Shown one piece after another: positions 8,600 to 16,537 of a stretch of DNA of 36,787 nt (its first letter is position 1; each line of letters begins with the position of its first letter). The notes beneath the pieces are model-generated. The model had not been told where the DNA came from and searched no databases. It saw only the letters and a list, made by a program, of their open reading frames with translations. The translations under genes were made by a program, and so were the position numbers. The stretch lies in contig JAQWQC010000030.1 of the NCBI GenBank assembly GCA_029245025.1, positions 1 to 36,787 on the forward strand, written 5' to 3'. Source of the stretch: Rhodospirillaceae bacterium. GTDB lineage: Bacteria; Pseudomonadota; Alphaproteobacteria; Rhodospirillales; Rhodospirillaceae.

Positions 8600-9304
8600 A
8601 TGAAGACGAGACAATTGATAACTGCCACAGCGTTACTTGCCAGCTTAGGGTTAGCGGCTCCGGCTTTAACACAAGAATTACCTGGAGAGTTCTCAGGTAA
8701 CGTTGCGCTAACAACCGACTACGTCTTTCGGGGTTTTACACAAGCTAATGAAGACCCCGCCGTACAAGGTGGCTTGGACTGGGACTCTGGTGCAGGGTTT
8801 TATATTGGGACATGGGGCTCCAACGTTAACTTCGGTGATGGCGATGAAACCAGTGTCGAACTTGATATCTATGGCGGCTATGCGGCGGAGATAAATGGCC
8901 TCTCTTACGATGTGGGCTTTCTTTATTATTGGTATCCGGGTGCGGTCAGCACGTTGAGCTATGACTTTTGGGAAGTATACGGCTCACTCGGATACGACTT
9001 TGGTCCGTTAGCGGTATCGTTCGGCCTTGCTTACACCCCAGAAAACTTCGGCGGTACCGATAACGGCCTCTACCTTCAGAGCGGAGTGAGTTTGCCGCTT
9101 GGCGATATGTTCGGCGTTGACGCCAACTTGAATTATTCCGATGTCGATCCATCTTTTGGGGATGATTATCTTGATTGGAATGTTGGTCTTACAGCTTCTC
9201 TAGAATGGTTCGATGCAGATCTTCGCTACATCGACACGGATATTTCTGGCTGTGCAAGTGTTTGTGATAGTCGGCTAGTATTTTCTATTTCGCGTAGCTT
9301 CTAG
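8600..9304 (+). CDS. TorF-family putative porin
   Basis: Outer-membrane beta-barrel of the TorF (TIGR02001-type) family, often found next to glnK-amtB in Proteobacteria and presumed to help small nitrogen compounds cross the outer membrane. The product is 234 residues with a Sec signal peptide (about residues 1-25, ending ALTQ). The family N-terminus follows, with VALTTDYVFRGFTQ, then DPAVQGGLDW and alternating aromatic strands; it ends with a terminal Phe (ISRSF), as expected for a BAM substrate. The ATG at 8600 lies behind the sigma-54 promoter with a leader of about 50 nt. The PII remnant begins 13 bp downstream, indicating one transcript. Confidence 0.88.
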   Translation: MKTRQLITATALLASLGLAAPALTQELPGEFSGNVALTTDYVFRGFTQANEDPAVQGGLDWDSGAGFYIGTWGSNVNFGDGDETSVELDIYGGYAAEINGLSYDVGFLYYWYPGAVSTLSYDFWEVYGSLGYDFGPLAVSFGLAYTPENFGGTDNGLYLQSGVSLPLGDMFGVDANLNYSDVDPSFGDDYLDWNVGLTASLEWFDADLRYIDTDISGCASVCDSRLVFSISRSF

Positions 9305-9317
9305 AGGGGCGAAGCAG

Positions 9318-9653
9318 ATGAAATTTATATTCGCAATTATTAAACCCGGAAAGCTTGACGACGAGCGAAAAGCGCCTGCAGGGCTAGGTATTCAAGACCT
9401 AACTGTTAGCGAAGCCCGGGGCTTTGGACGCTAGATGGAGCACAAGGAAATCTAACTAGGTGCGGAACATGAGGTTTCGTAAGTGCCTAAAATACAAATC
9501 GAGATTGCTGCCGGTGTTGACCAGGTCGAATCGATTACAGAAGCGATTGCTTATACCACAAGAATCGACAGCATCGGCGACGGTAAAGTTTTCGTTCTCA
9601 ATGTTGAGGAAGCTCTTCGTATTGGTACCGGTGAAACCGGCACGGGTGCGTTG
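9318..9653 (+). pseudogene. glnK: Nitrogen regulatory protein PII (GlnK/GlnB) pseudogene
   Basis: PII proteins sense 2-oxoglutarate, ATP/ADP and uridylylation, and gate AmtB. Read in a single frame with no insertion or deletion, 9318-9653 matches a complete 112-residue PII: MKFIFAIIKPGKLDD at the start, GIQDLTVSEARGFGR, PKIQIEIA, then IGDGKVFVLNVEEALRI and GTGETG. Three codons are stops: TAG at 39 (9432-9434), TAA at 46 (9453-9455) and TAA at 55 (9480-9482). All lie in the T-loop segment. Tyr51, the usual uridylylation site, is His. The stop expected after residue 112 is also gone, so the frame runs on into amtB. The body of the protein is otherwise well conserved, so the loss looks recent. 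No intact PII is in this window. Confidence 0.9.
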
Positions 9654-9688
9654 AAACGCTTGGCTCTCCAGCAAAGGAATAATCACGT

Positions 9689-11041
9689 ATGTATACTCTA
9701 ATTAAAATACCAATGGCGGTAGCGGGCGCAGGGGGCGCTCTGGTCCTTCTGAACACCCCCGCGCTTGCTGCCGTATCCGACGAAACCGCCTATGTACTGA
9801 ACACCTTTTCATTTCTTGTGCATGGGTTTCTCGTCATGTTGATGGCGGCTGGCTTTGCGATGCTGGAATCCGGTTTGGTTCGGACAAAGAATACAGCTGC
9901 AATTTGTCTTAAGAACATAGCGCTCTACTCTATAGCGGGCCTGATGTTCTACATCGTTGGTTACAACGTGATGTACACGGATGTTGGTAGTTATGTGGGG
10001 ACATTAAGTTTTCTCTATAACCCGTCTGGCGCTGAATTGGATTTAATCAACGCTGAGGAGGCAACTGCAGACCATGTTGCTGCTGTTGTGGAGAATGGCT
10101 ACTCAGTATCATCTGATTGGTTTTTCCAGATGGTATTTGTTGCAACTACTGCCTCAATTGTTTCTGGTACGCTGGCCGAACGCATCAAGATCTGGCCCTT
10201 TTTGATTTTCGTAATCGTACTTAGCGGGTTTATTTATCCCATCCAAGCGTCTTGGACATGGGGTGAAGGTTGGCTCTATGACATGGGCTTCTCTGATTTT
10301 GCGGGATCAACACTAGTACATAGTTGTGGAGGTTGGGCTGCTTTGGTTGGCGCTCTGATTCTCGGTGCGCGGAAAGGGCGGTTTACGGATGCTGGTATTC
10401 GCCCAATACCGGGTGCCAACTTGCCGCTTGCAACTCTTGGAACATTTGTCCTGTGGTTCGGCTGGTTTGGTTTCAACGGAGGTTCGCAATTGGCCTTAGG
10501 CAGCGCTCTCGACGCCACCACGATCTCAATTGTGTATGTTAATACAAATCTCGCCGCAGCTGCCGGTGTGGTTACGGCGATGCTCATGACTCAGGTATTA
10601 TACGGCAAAATAGACCTCACTATGTGCCTAAACGGAGCATTGGCTGGTCTAGTTGCGATAACAGCAGGACCAGACTTGCAGAATCATGTCATTGCCATAA
10701 TCGTTGGTGGAATTGGCGCGGCGCTAGCGGTTCTTTCTGTGCCCTTGCTGGATAGGTTCAAAATTGATGACGTCGTCGGTGCTATACCCGTACATTTAGT
10801 AGCCGGAATTTGGGGCACGCTAGCTGTTGGCATTTTTGGCTCAGGTAGCCTCAGCACCCAGGCTATTGGCGTTCTTGCGGTCGGTGTATTTGTCTCCGCT
10901 GTCAGTGGAATCTTCTGGTTTGCGCTTAAAGTAACTGTCGGTCTTCGCGTTTCAGAAGAAGAAGAGGATTTGGGTCTTGATCGTGCCGAACTGGGGCTCG
11001 AAGCCTATCCCGAATTCGGACGCGGGTCACAGAAGATATAG
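9689..11041 (+). CDS. amtB: Ammonium transporter Amt family
   Basis: Inner-membrane ammonium channel of 450 residues. A cleavable-looking leader (AGGALVLLNTPALA) precedes about eleven membrane segments. Key residues are visible: the FAGSTLVHSCGG segment with the conserved Asp and first pore His, FGWFGFNGGS, and DDVVGAIPVHLVAGIWGTL with the second pore His. AERIKIWPF is the usual cytoplasmic motif. The ATG at 9689 is preceded by AAAGGA at about 9673-9678. It is the last gene behind the sigma-54 promoter. Because the adjacent PII gene is broken, gating would depend on a PII encoded elsewhere or be absent. The gene itself looks fully intact. Confidence 0.96.
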   Translation: MYTLIKIPMAVAGAGGALVLLNTPALAAVSDETAYVLNTFSFLVHGFLVMLMAAGFAMLESGLVRTKNTAAICLKNIALYSIAGLMFYIVGYNVMYTDVGSYVGTLSFLYNPSGAELDLINAEEATADHVAAVVENGYSVSSDWFFQMVFVATTASIVSGTLAERIKIWPFLIFVIVLSGFIYPIQASWTWGEGWLYDMGFSDFAGSTLVHSCGGWAALVGALILGARKGRFTDAGIRPIPGANLPLATLGTFVLWFGWFGFNGGSQLALGSALDATTISIVYVNTNLAAAAGVVTAMLMTQVLYGKIDLTMCLNGALAGLVAITAGPDLQNHVIAIIVGGIGAALAVLSVPLLDRFKIDDVVGAIPVHLVAGIWGTLAVGIFGSGSLSTQAIGVLAVGVFVSAVSGIFWFALKVTVGLRVSEEEEDLGLDRAELGLEAYPEFGRGSQKI

Positions 11042-11130
11042 CTCGCCAATATGCGAAAAGTTGGGTTTGACGTGAATGAGCGGGTGCGCGGGCGTCTGTT
11101 CTTTGAAAATCTGACCGGCACAAAGAAAGC

Positions 11131-11748
11131 CTAGATCGAAAAGAGTGCGGGGATTACGGCGGCTATCATCAAAGCGGCTGCCGTTATACTAAAGAGTCGG
11201 TATCTTGCTGGCGAATCTAGAATGCCAGCGATCAATCTGCCGCCACTGGCCCAGAGGAAACTGCTGGGTAGGCCAATCAGCAAAAAGACACCGGAAAACC
11301 CGAGGACGGTGCAGACTGTATCTGCAAACAGAAAGCTGTAAGTCCCGACAGCTGCTACTGCGACAGCCCAGGCCTTAGGATTGACCCATTGGAAGAGCGC
11401 AGCCTCAAGCATTCCGATCGGTCGTCCATCTGCATGATCCGTTTTGTTTAGTGCAGGAGCAGGGGCCGTACCTATGCGCCATGCCAAAAAAAGGAGATAG
11501 GCGAAGCAAATAATTCGCAATACGTTGGCGGCATTTTCGATCTGTGTGAGTACTATTGTCGACCCGAGCGCGATAACGGTCATCATCACTGCAAAGCCAA
11601 ATTGAATACCAAGGATCATTGGGACCGTTCGGACTATGCCATAGCGCGCACCCGAATGGAGAGTCATGATGTTGTTAGGCCCAGGCGTCGTGATCGAAAT
11701 CACCACGAAGATTGCGTAGGCCAAGTAAGACGCGAGACCGTGGTCCAA
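11131..11748 (-). CDS. LysE/RhtB-family amino-acid exporter
   Basis: Inner-membrane exporter of the LysE superfamily, which typically expels amino acids or derivatives. The 205-residue product has about six hydrophobic segments. It carries the family signature TTPGPNNIM near residues 20-28, and QWVNPKAW in the second half, also characteristic. The likely start is a TTG at 11748, immediately after the TAA of the upstream VOC-domain gene (sequence TAATTG). A GCAGG sits just before it, so it is probably translated by coupling to that gene. The substrate cannot be told. Confidence 0.85.
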   Translation of the reverse strand: MDHGLASYLAYAIFVVISITTPGPNNIMTLHSGARYGIVRTVPMILGIQFGFAVMMTVIALGSTIVLTQIENAANVLRIICFAYLLFLAWRIGTAPAPALNKTDHADGRPIGMLEAALFQWVNPKAWAVAVAAVGTYSFLFADTVCTVLGFSGVFLLIGLPSSFLWASGGRLIAGILDSPARYRLFSITAAALMIAAVIPALFSI

Positions 11749-12849
11749 TTAGGCCTGCACGATCTCGAAAAGCTCACCGACTGCGCCGCGAATTGTGAAT
11801 CCATCAGGCCTGTCGCTTTCCGGGTTGGGCAACGCGCCTTTGCCAACCGGTTCTATCCCAGCATCAGCACACATAGAGCGACATTTATCTAAATCATTTA
11901 CACGGATCGTCAGCATGGCTAAGCCGGTTTTGTCGAGAGAGCAGGGATAAACCGTTCCTGATTCTGCTTTGACCTCCCACACTTCAATAGACACTCCAAT
12001 ACCAACATTGCCCCAGAGGAAGTAGCTGCCTTCAGTAGCTCCGATAAGTTCGTCTGTATTCTTTTGATAGCATTCCATTTGAGATGTGCGCTTAAGGCCA
12101 AGGGCTTTCTCAAAGAACTCGTTCACGGGCCGCTGATCAAGACTGGTAATCGCGGCATTAGAAAAACCACTATGGACAAAAGGTGAGCGCGGAGATGGCC
12201 GGTCACCGCGAATGTTAGCGGTAATAAACATTTGCTCGCCACCAGGCCCAAAGGGAGCGTAACTCATGACGTCGACATCGCGTCCCCACATGGTATTGCG
12301 GAAGTAGTAGTAACGCGGAGGTGAGATCATCGGTGTCCCGGCGCTGGCCAAGGCATGGTATGATTCAGCTGGGTCTCGGGTGCTCCCTTCCATAACCAAT
12401 AGGCCTGGATCGTTTGGTCCAGAGATAGGGCGCGGTCGTATTTCAGACGCTCCAGGTGGCGCTTCAAGTATACGCACGGCAGCGCTGCGCTGTGATTTAG
12501 GCATCGTGAGCAGAATATGTCGCCGATCTCTGCGCCCCATTCCCGGCGCTGAACTCACAGAAGGAGACAGCAAAGAATCACTCTGCACTGTCATGCCTAT
12601 AACATCTCGATAGAAGGTGACACTGGCATCCACATCTGAAGACACCGTGGTGAACGTAATGATTTTTGCCTCAAGCGGATTTGACTCTGAATCCGGCGCA
12701 AAAGTTTCACCTTTGAGTGTCATTTCTTGCTCTGGTGAAGAGATAGCATTAGATTCATTTGCCCTTGCGACCTGCGGGTCAGTTATCGTGGTTGCTGCAG
12801 CGCCGGCGATACTTGCTTTCAACGCGTTACGACGTCCAATCTTGTCCAT
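11749..12849 (-). CDS. Exported protein with tandem VOC (glyoxalase/dioxygenase-like) domains
   Basis: The ATG at 12849 has a good Shine-Dalgarno (AAAGGAG, 7 nt upstream) and gives 366 residues; an upstream ATG at 12897 lacks one. The N-terminus has a Tat-like signal, GRRNALKASIAGAAATT, followed by a low-complexity linker. Two vicinal-oxygen-chelate modules follow: TFTTVSSDVDASVTFYRDVIGM (about residues 69-90) and a second around SNAAITSLD...FFEKALGLKR (about 230-260), closing with GAVGELFEI. VOC proteins often bind a metal and act on vicinal oxygens, but metal ligands cannot be assigned here. It is coupled to a LysE exporter gene and divergent from the PepSY-type gene. The function is unknown. 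Confidence 0.75.
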   Translation of the reverse strand: MDKIGRRNALKASIAGAAATTITDPQVARANESNAISSPEQEMTLKGETFAPDSESNPLEAKIITFTTVSSDVDASVTFYRDVIGMTVQSDSLLSPSVSSAPGMGRRDRRHILLTMPKSQRSAAVRILEAPPGASEIRPRPISGPNDPGLLVMEGSTRDPAESYHALASAGTPMISPPRYYYFRNTMWGRDVDVMSYAPFGPGGEQMFITANIRGDRPSPRSPFVHSGFSNAAITSLDQRPVNEFFEKALGLKRTSQMECYQKNTDELIGATEGSYFLWGNVGIGVSIEVWEVKAESGTVYPCSLDKTGLAMLTIRVNDLDKCRSMCADAGIEPVGKGALPNPESDRPDGFTIRGAVGELFEIVQA

Positions 12850-13051
12850 AACACAACTCCTTTGACTATTAAGCCGCATCGAAGAATGAATACACATGGT
12901 TCGAAATTGCTTCCGGGCTTTCCTGCCACGGCCAATTAACGAAGTCTAAGCATTGCAAAACAGCCTCCTGTCAGAATTAGGTTTGCCGTCCCTATAATGG
13001 ATTGCCCAGTACCGGGCGGCAATGACAGGATGGCGCGCGAGGGGAGAGAAA
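12850..13051. promoter_or_regulatory. Divergent promoter region between the VOC and PepSY genes
   Basis: About 200 bp between two divergent start codons must contain promoters in both directions. The VOC gene's Shine-Dalgarno (CTCCTTT on this strand) is at 12856-12862, and the PepSY gene's GAGGGGAGAG is at 13039-13048. No -35/-10 pair or operator stands out enough to place. Confidence 0.45.
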
Positions 13052-14137
13052 GTGCTCAAGAAAGTCCTATTTCAAGTTCATCTCTGGTGCGGATTGATCA
13101 TTGGTCTTTTCTTGGTCTTTCAAAGTGTGACCGGGTCATTCGTCGCCTATCGTCATGCGGGCAATCATTGGCTTCATGCCGATGAGATGATTGTAGAGCC
13201 TAAGGAAAAAGACATCATTCCCGTCTCTCAGGTTTTAGAGTCATTTAGTGTAAAGTTCCCTCATATTCCGCACAATGTTTTAAGTGTGGTTTATCCACGC
13301 GCTCCAGATCAGGCGTACTTCATTCGTGTGTGGGACTCTGCGCCAGCGCCCAACATGTATGTGAGCATGAATCCTTACACGGGAGAAATCACCGGATGGG
13401 GTAGCAAATATAAGTATCCGTTCGAGCTTATGTTTCGCCTGCACGAGCAAATTTCCATGGGCACACCCGGCATTAATGCGGTTCATCTCGGAAGTTTACT
13501 GATGTTGCTGATGGCACTGTCGGGAATCTACCTGTGGTTACCCCGGCGTGAGACCTTGAAACAATCCCTAACCATTAAGCGACGTCCTTTGCAGAGGTTC
13601 TTGTTTGGCCTTCACCGCGTGTCAGGTGCGTATTCCTTTGTGCTGCTTTTCGTTGTCGCATTATCGGGCAAGATGATTTTTGGTCTCCTGACTTTTCCCG
13701 AGTTTGGGTCAAATTCTTCTAACGGTTTTGGTGCGTTTGTGGCGCCTGGCGTAAGCGCGGACACCTTTGGTGAGGCAGTACCAATCGATACGCTCATCGA
13801 AACAGCGCGCGCAAGTTTTCCCAACGACCCTATTCGGGATTTAAGTTACATCCGCCTCGCGCGATCCATCTGCGTTGTCACTTTTCTGGATACGGATAGC
13901 CCAAATGTTCGGGCCCTTAATCGCGTCTTCATTGAGCGAGATACAGGACGTGTTCTCTTTGTACGTGATTGGGATAATCTTGAGGGTGTTCCACTCGCCG
14001 AAGACTGGGCGTTTGCAGTCCATTCCGGTGAAATTATCGGAAACTTTGGGCGATTTCTGGTTCTGTTGTCGGGGCTGATTATGCCATTCTTGTTTATCAC
14101 GGGGGCTTGGCTGTGGTGGAAAAAGCGGCAGGCTTAG
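13052..14137 (+). CDS. PepSY-associated TM-helix membrane protein (PiuB-like)
   Basis: Four-helix inner-membrane protein of the PepSY_TM group, some members of which are ferric-siderophore or other reductases linked to iron uptake. From the GTG at 13052 it has 361 residues. TM1 (LWCGLIIGLFLVFQSVTGSF) contains the His-Trp pair at its start, a PepSY-like periplasmic segment follows, TM2 is LLMLLMALSGIYLWLPRR, TM3 lies around YSFVLLFVVALSG, and the last is VLLSGLIMPFLFITGAWLWW. Conserved histidines before TM1, in RLHEQI, FGLHRVSG and AVHSGEI could bind haem. The GTG is chosen because GAGGGGAGAG lies just upstream; an ATG at 13022 adds ten residues without a ribosome site. It overlaps the convergent gene by 4 bp. 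No TonB receptor is nearby. Confidence 0.8.
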   Translation: MLKKVLFQVHLWCGLIIGLFLVFQSVTGSFVAYRHAGNHWLHADEMIVEPKEKDIIPVSQVLESFSVKFPHIPHNVLSVVYPRAPDQAYFIRVWDSAPAPNMYVSMNPYTGEITGWGSKYKYPFELMFRLHEQISMGTPGINAVHLGSLLMLLMALSGIYLWLPRRETLKQSLTIKRRPLQRFLFGLHRVSGAYSFVLLFVVALSGKMIFGLLTFPEFGSNSSNGFGAFVAPGVSADTFGEAVPIDTLIETARASFPNDPIRDLSYIRLARSICVVTFLDTDSPNVRALNRVFIERDTGRVLFVRDWDNLEGVPLAEDWAFAVHSGEIIGNFGRFLVLLSGLIMPFLFITGAWLWWKKRQA

Positions 14138-15645
14138 CGGCGATCTAACGTAATGCGATCGTACAGAATAAAATTGTTGATCACTTCAACACCGTCCACA
14201 CCCGCAATGCTGCCAGCAAATCGCGGTGCTTGATACATAAATAGGGACGCCCAATCATTACGGTAAAATGCCATAACATCTTGGCGCAATTTTAAATTCT
14301 TTTCGGGGTCGAGTTCTTGTTCAGCCTGGGCAATGAGTGGCATCACCTCTTCGCGGCAGTACCAGGGATGGCGCCATAAACACGAATTGGTATCTAAGGC
14401 ACGAAGCGCCTCGACTGACGGTTCAAAATTGTAGTGCAAGCCAAACGCGTCAACGTCCCAAGTGCCTTCGACCACATTACGAATGATTTGGTTGACATTG
14501 ACGGTGCGGATTTCCATCTCAATGCCGACTGCGGCCAGATATTGGGCAACAGTAAGATTGACGGCGCTATCATTTGCGCTAGATCCGGCCGTGGCCTCAA
14601 TCACCATTTTGAAACCGTCGGGGTATCCGGCATCCGCCAAAAGGGCACGCGCACGATCTGGGTCGTAAGTAATAGAGGGCAATTCAGGGTTAAATCCATA
14701 GACCAATTTAGGTGCGGGTTGAGTTGCAGGGGCAGTCGCTCCATCTAACAAGGCATCGATTATGGCCTGACGGTCGATAGCAAGATTCAAAGCTTCCCGA
14801 ACACGAATATCAGCCAATGCGGGGTGGACATCGTCGATGAAGTGGTAGGCCCAATTTGCCGCGTCGCGCCATGAGAATTTATTGCCGCCATCAGCGACGA
14901 TGGCATTGACTTCGTCAGGTCCAATCCCGACAGCCACATCGAGTGTGCCAGCGCCAATGGACATGGTGCGCGTCGCCATATCTGGTAAAGAGAGCAACTC
15001 CATACGCTCAACATTAGGAGGGCGCCATCCGGCTTCAAAGGCACGAAGCGCCATGCGTTCAGGGCGAATGTCCTCAACAATAAAAGGACCAGTTGCGATA
15101 GGATCCTGGGCAAATGCTTCCAGCCCCAACTGAGAAAAATGATCTGGTTCAACGACGTAAAGCTGGGGCAGAAACCGGGGGAGAAGTGGTGTTGGCCGAT
15201 TGGTGGTAATTTCAACAGTATGGGACCCTATCGGTCGTGCACTCTTGAGGAAACGGAGCATCCGCGCCACCGTCTCCCCCTTGGCATCATCGCTGGTTAA
15301 AAAATCGATGGCGGCGACAACCGCGCGGGCCGTCATCGGCTTGCCGTTTGAAAACGTCACGTCTTTTCTGAGTTCTAGAACCCAGGTAACAGGGTCAATA
15401 CGCTCCCAAGCGGTGGCAAGCCAAGGCTGTAGATTTCCATTGGCGTCGATAGAGGTGAGGCCGTCGAATACGGCGCTCCACGTATAGACGTAGGGAAGCC
15501 CAGTATTACGATAGGGATTGAAAAGCGTCGGTGGGAGTGCCTGCAGACCGACCCTAAGAGGTTGCGGGCCTTGAGCCGCACCAGGCTGGGCGCTCAGGAC
15601 CATAATCCAGATAAAGAGGGCTACGCGAGCAAGTGACCTAATCAT
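14134..15645 (-). CDS. ABC transporter substrate-binding protein, family 5 (peptide/nickel type)
   Basis: Periplasmic solute-binding lipid- or secretion-type protein of the SBP_bac_5 family. From the ATG at 15645 it has 503 residues with a Sec signal peptide (ARVALFIWIMVLSAQPGAAQ). Domain landmarks include PLRVGLQALPPTLFNPY, FDGLTSIDANG, WVLELRKDVTFSNGKPMTA (the family signature region, about residues 90-110), IATGPFIVED, REALNLAIDRQAII and the late MYQAPRF strand. An alternative ATG at 15660 adds five residues; neither start has a clear Shine-Dalgarno. No permease or ATPase gene is adjacent, so it is an orphan binding protein in this window. The ligand is likely a peptide or similar solute but is not determinable. 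Confidence 0.88.
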   Translation of the reverse strand: MIRSLARVALFIWIMVLSAQPGAAQGPQPLRVGLQALPPTLFNPYRNTGLPYVYTWSAVFDGLTSIDANGNLQPWLATAWERIDPVTWVLELRKDVTFSNGKPMTARAVVAAIDFLTSDDAKGETVARMLRFLKSARPIGSHTVEITTNRPTPLLPRFLPQLYVVEPDHFSQLGLEAFAQDPIATGPFIVEDIRPERMALRAFEAGWRPPNVERMELLSLPDMATRTMSIGAGTLDVAVGIGPDEVNAIVADGGNKFSWRDAANWAYHFIDDVHPALADIRVREALNLAIDRQAIIDALLDGATAPATQPAPKLVYGFNPELPSITYDPDRARALLADAGYPDGFKMVIEATAGSSANDSAVNLTVAQYLAAVGIEMEIRTVNVNQIIRNVVEGTWDVDAFGLHYNFEPSVEALRALDTNSCLWRHPWYCREEVMPLIAQAEQELDPEKNLKLRQDVMAFYRNDWASLFMYQAPRFAGSIAGVDGVEVINNFILYDRITLDRR

Positions 15646-15808
15646 ACCGCAGCATACCAAGCTTGGCCGCCCTGTGTAATACGTTCAAATCTTGGCTTCC
15701 CCTGTTTTAGCATTTCAGTGGATATCGTTTTTGAGCTCGAAATCTGCCGAAATTAGGGCCACTGCTCATTTGTAATGTCCGAATATCGACTTTGAGCAGG
15801 ACAAAACC

Positions 15809-16300
15809 ATGATAGATCATGCTGTAGTGCCTCACCAAGAATGGATTGAAGCGCGCAAACCTCTTTTGGCAAAGCAGAAAGACCTTTCGAGACTTCCCGA
15901 AGACATCAGCCAAGCTCGAGGAGACTTACCGTGGGAGCGCGTGGATACCGACTACGTTTTCGATGGACCCAATGTGCAAGAGATTTTCTCTGACCTGTTT
16001 GATGTTAACAGCCAACTCATCGTCTACCACTTTCTATTTGGACTTGATTGGGAAGAAGGGTGTAAGAGCTGCTCGTACATGGCGGATTATTTCAATGCCG
16101 CAATCATTCATCGCATTGCGCGGGGCATTACAAATACAAAGATCAGAGCTTTCCCATGACAGACGCCCCAGGCATTAGCGTGTTTTTTAAAGATGAGGAT
16201 GGTTCGTTATGTCACATCTATTCGGCATAGGCCCAGAGGGTTAGACCGTATGTTGGCCGCCTATCAATATATATGGATTTGGTGCGGCGCTTCTGCCAGA
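15809..16300 (+). pseudogene. DUF899 (thioredoxin-like) gene remnant
   Basis: The first frame (15809-16159) gives typical DUF899 sequence: LLAKQKDLSRLPEDIS, DLPWERVDTDYVFDGP, LFDVNSQLIVYHFLFG and EEGCKSCSYMADYFN, then ends early. A segment of roughly 40-60 residues expected next (the RMGW region) is absent. After a frame change at about 16156 the family sequence resumes as GISVFFKDEDGSLCHIYSA followed by TAG. A further one-base shift gives ARGLDRMLAAYQYI, and another shift gives DLV near 16275. At least one deletion, two shifts and one stop make this a clear pseudogene. DUF899 proteins are thioredoxin-like and of unknown role. The 3' limit is approximate. Confidence 0.8.
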
Positions 16301-16537
16301 AGACGGGTCTATCATCCAACGCATACAGGATTTTGCGTTGGAGAAACTCCAAATGATCTGGGTCGTTTGGATCAATAACACTGGGAGTGGGGAGGAGGGT
16401 CAATTTGTTCGCTTGAACGTTGGGTAAGATATTGGAATAAAAGTATTATTTATGCTGTGATCGCGGCGACTTTGGCAACTCGCGGACAGCTTATAAAAGC
16501 GTTATACTGCCACAAATGGTATTCAAGGAGATGACTC
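16301..16537. other. Intergenic stretch before the methyltransferase operon
   Basis: Beyond the DUF899 remnant no coding signal is convincing. The 61-codon minus frame (16218-16403) overlaps the remnant and is probably a shadow. The operon promoter must lie here; the AT-rich stretch at 16430-16455 is a candidate location, but no confident -35/-10 can be named. The Shine-Dalgarno AAGGAG of the first methyltransferase is at about 16525-16530. Confidence 0.4.

Noticed and set aside
4835-9653. Stop-codon reassignment (TAG/TAA read as sense)
   Set aside because: Many intact genes here end at TAG or TAA at the expected family length, for example mfd and the second methyltransferase at TAG and the Rieske gene at TAA, so these codons still terminate.
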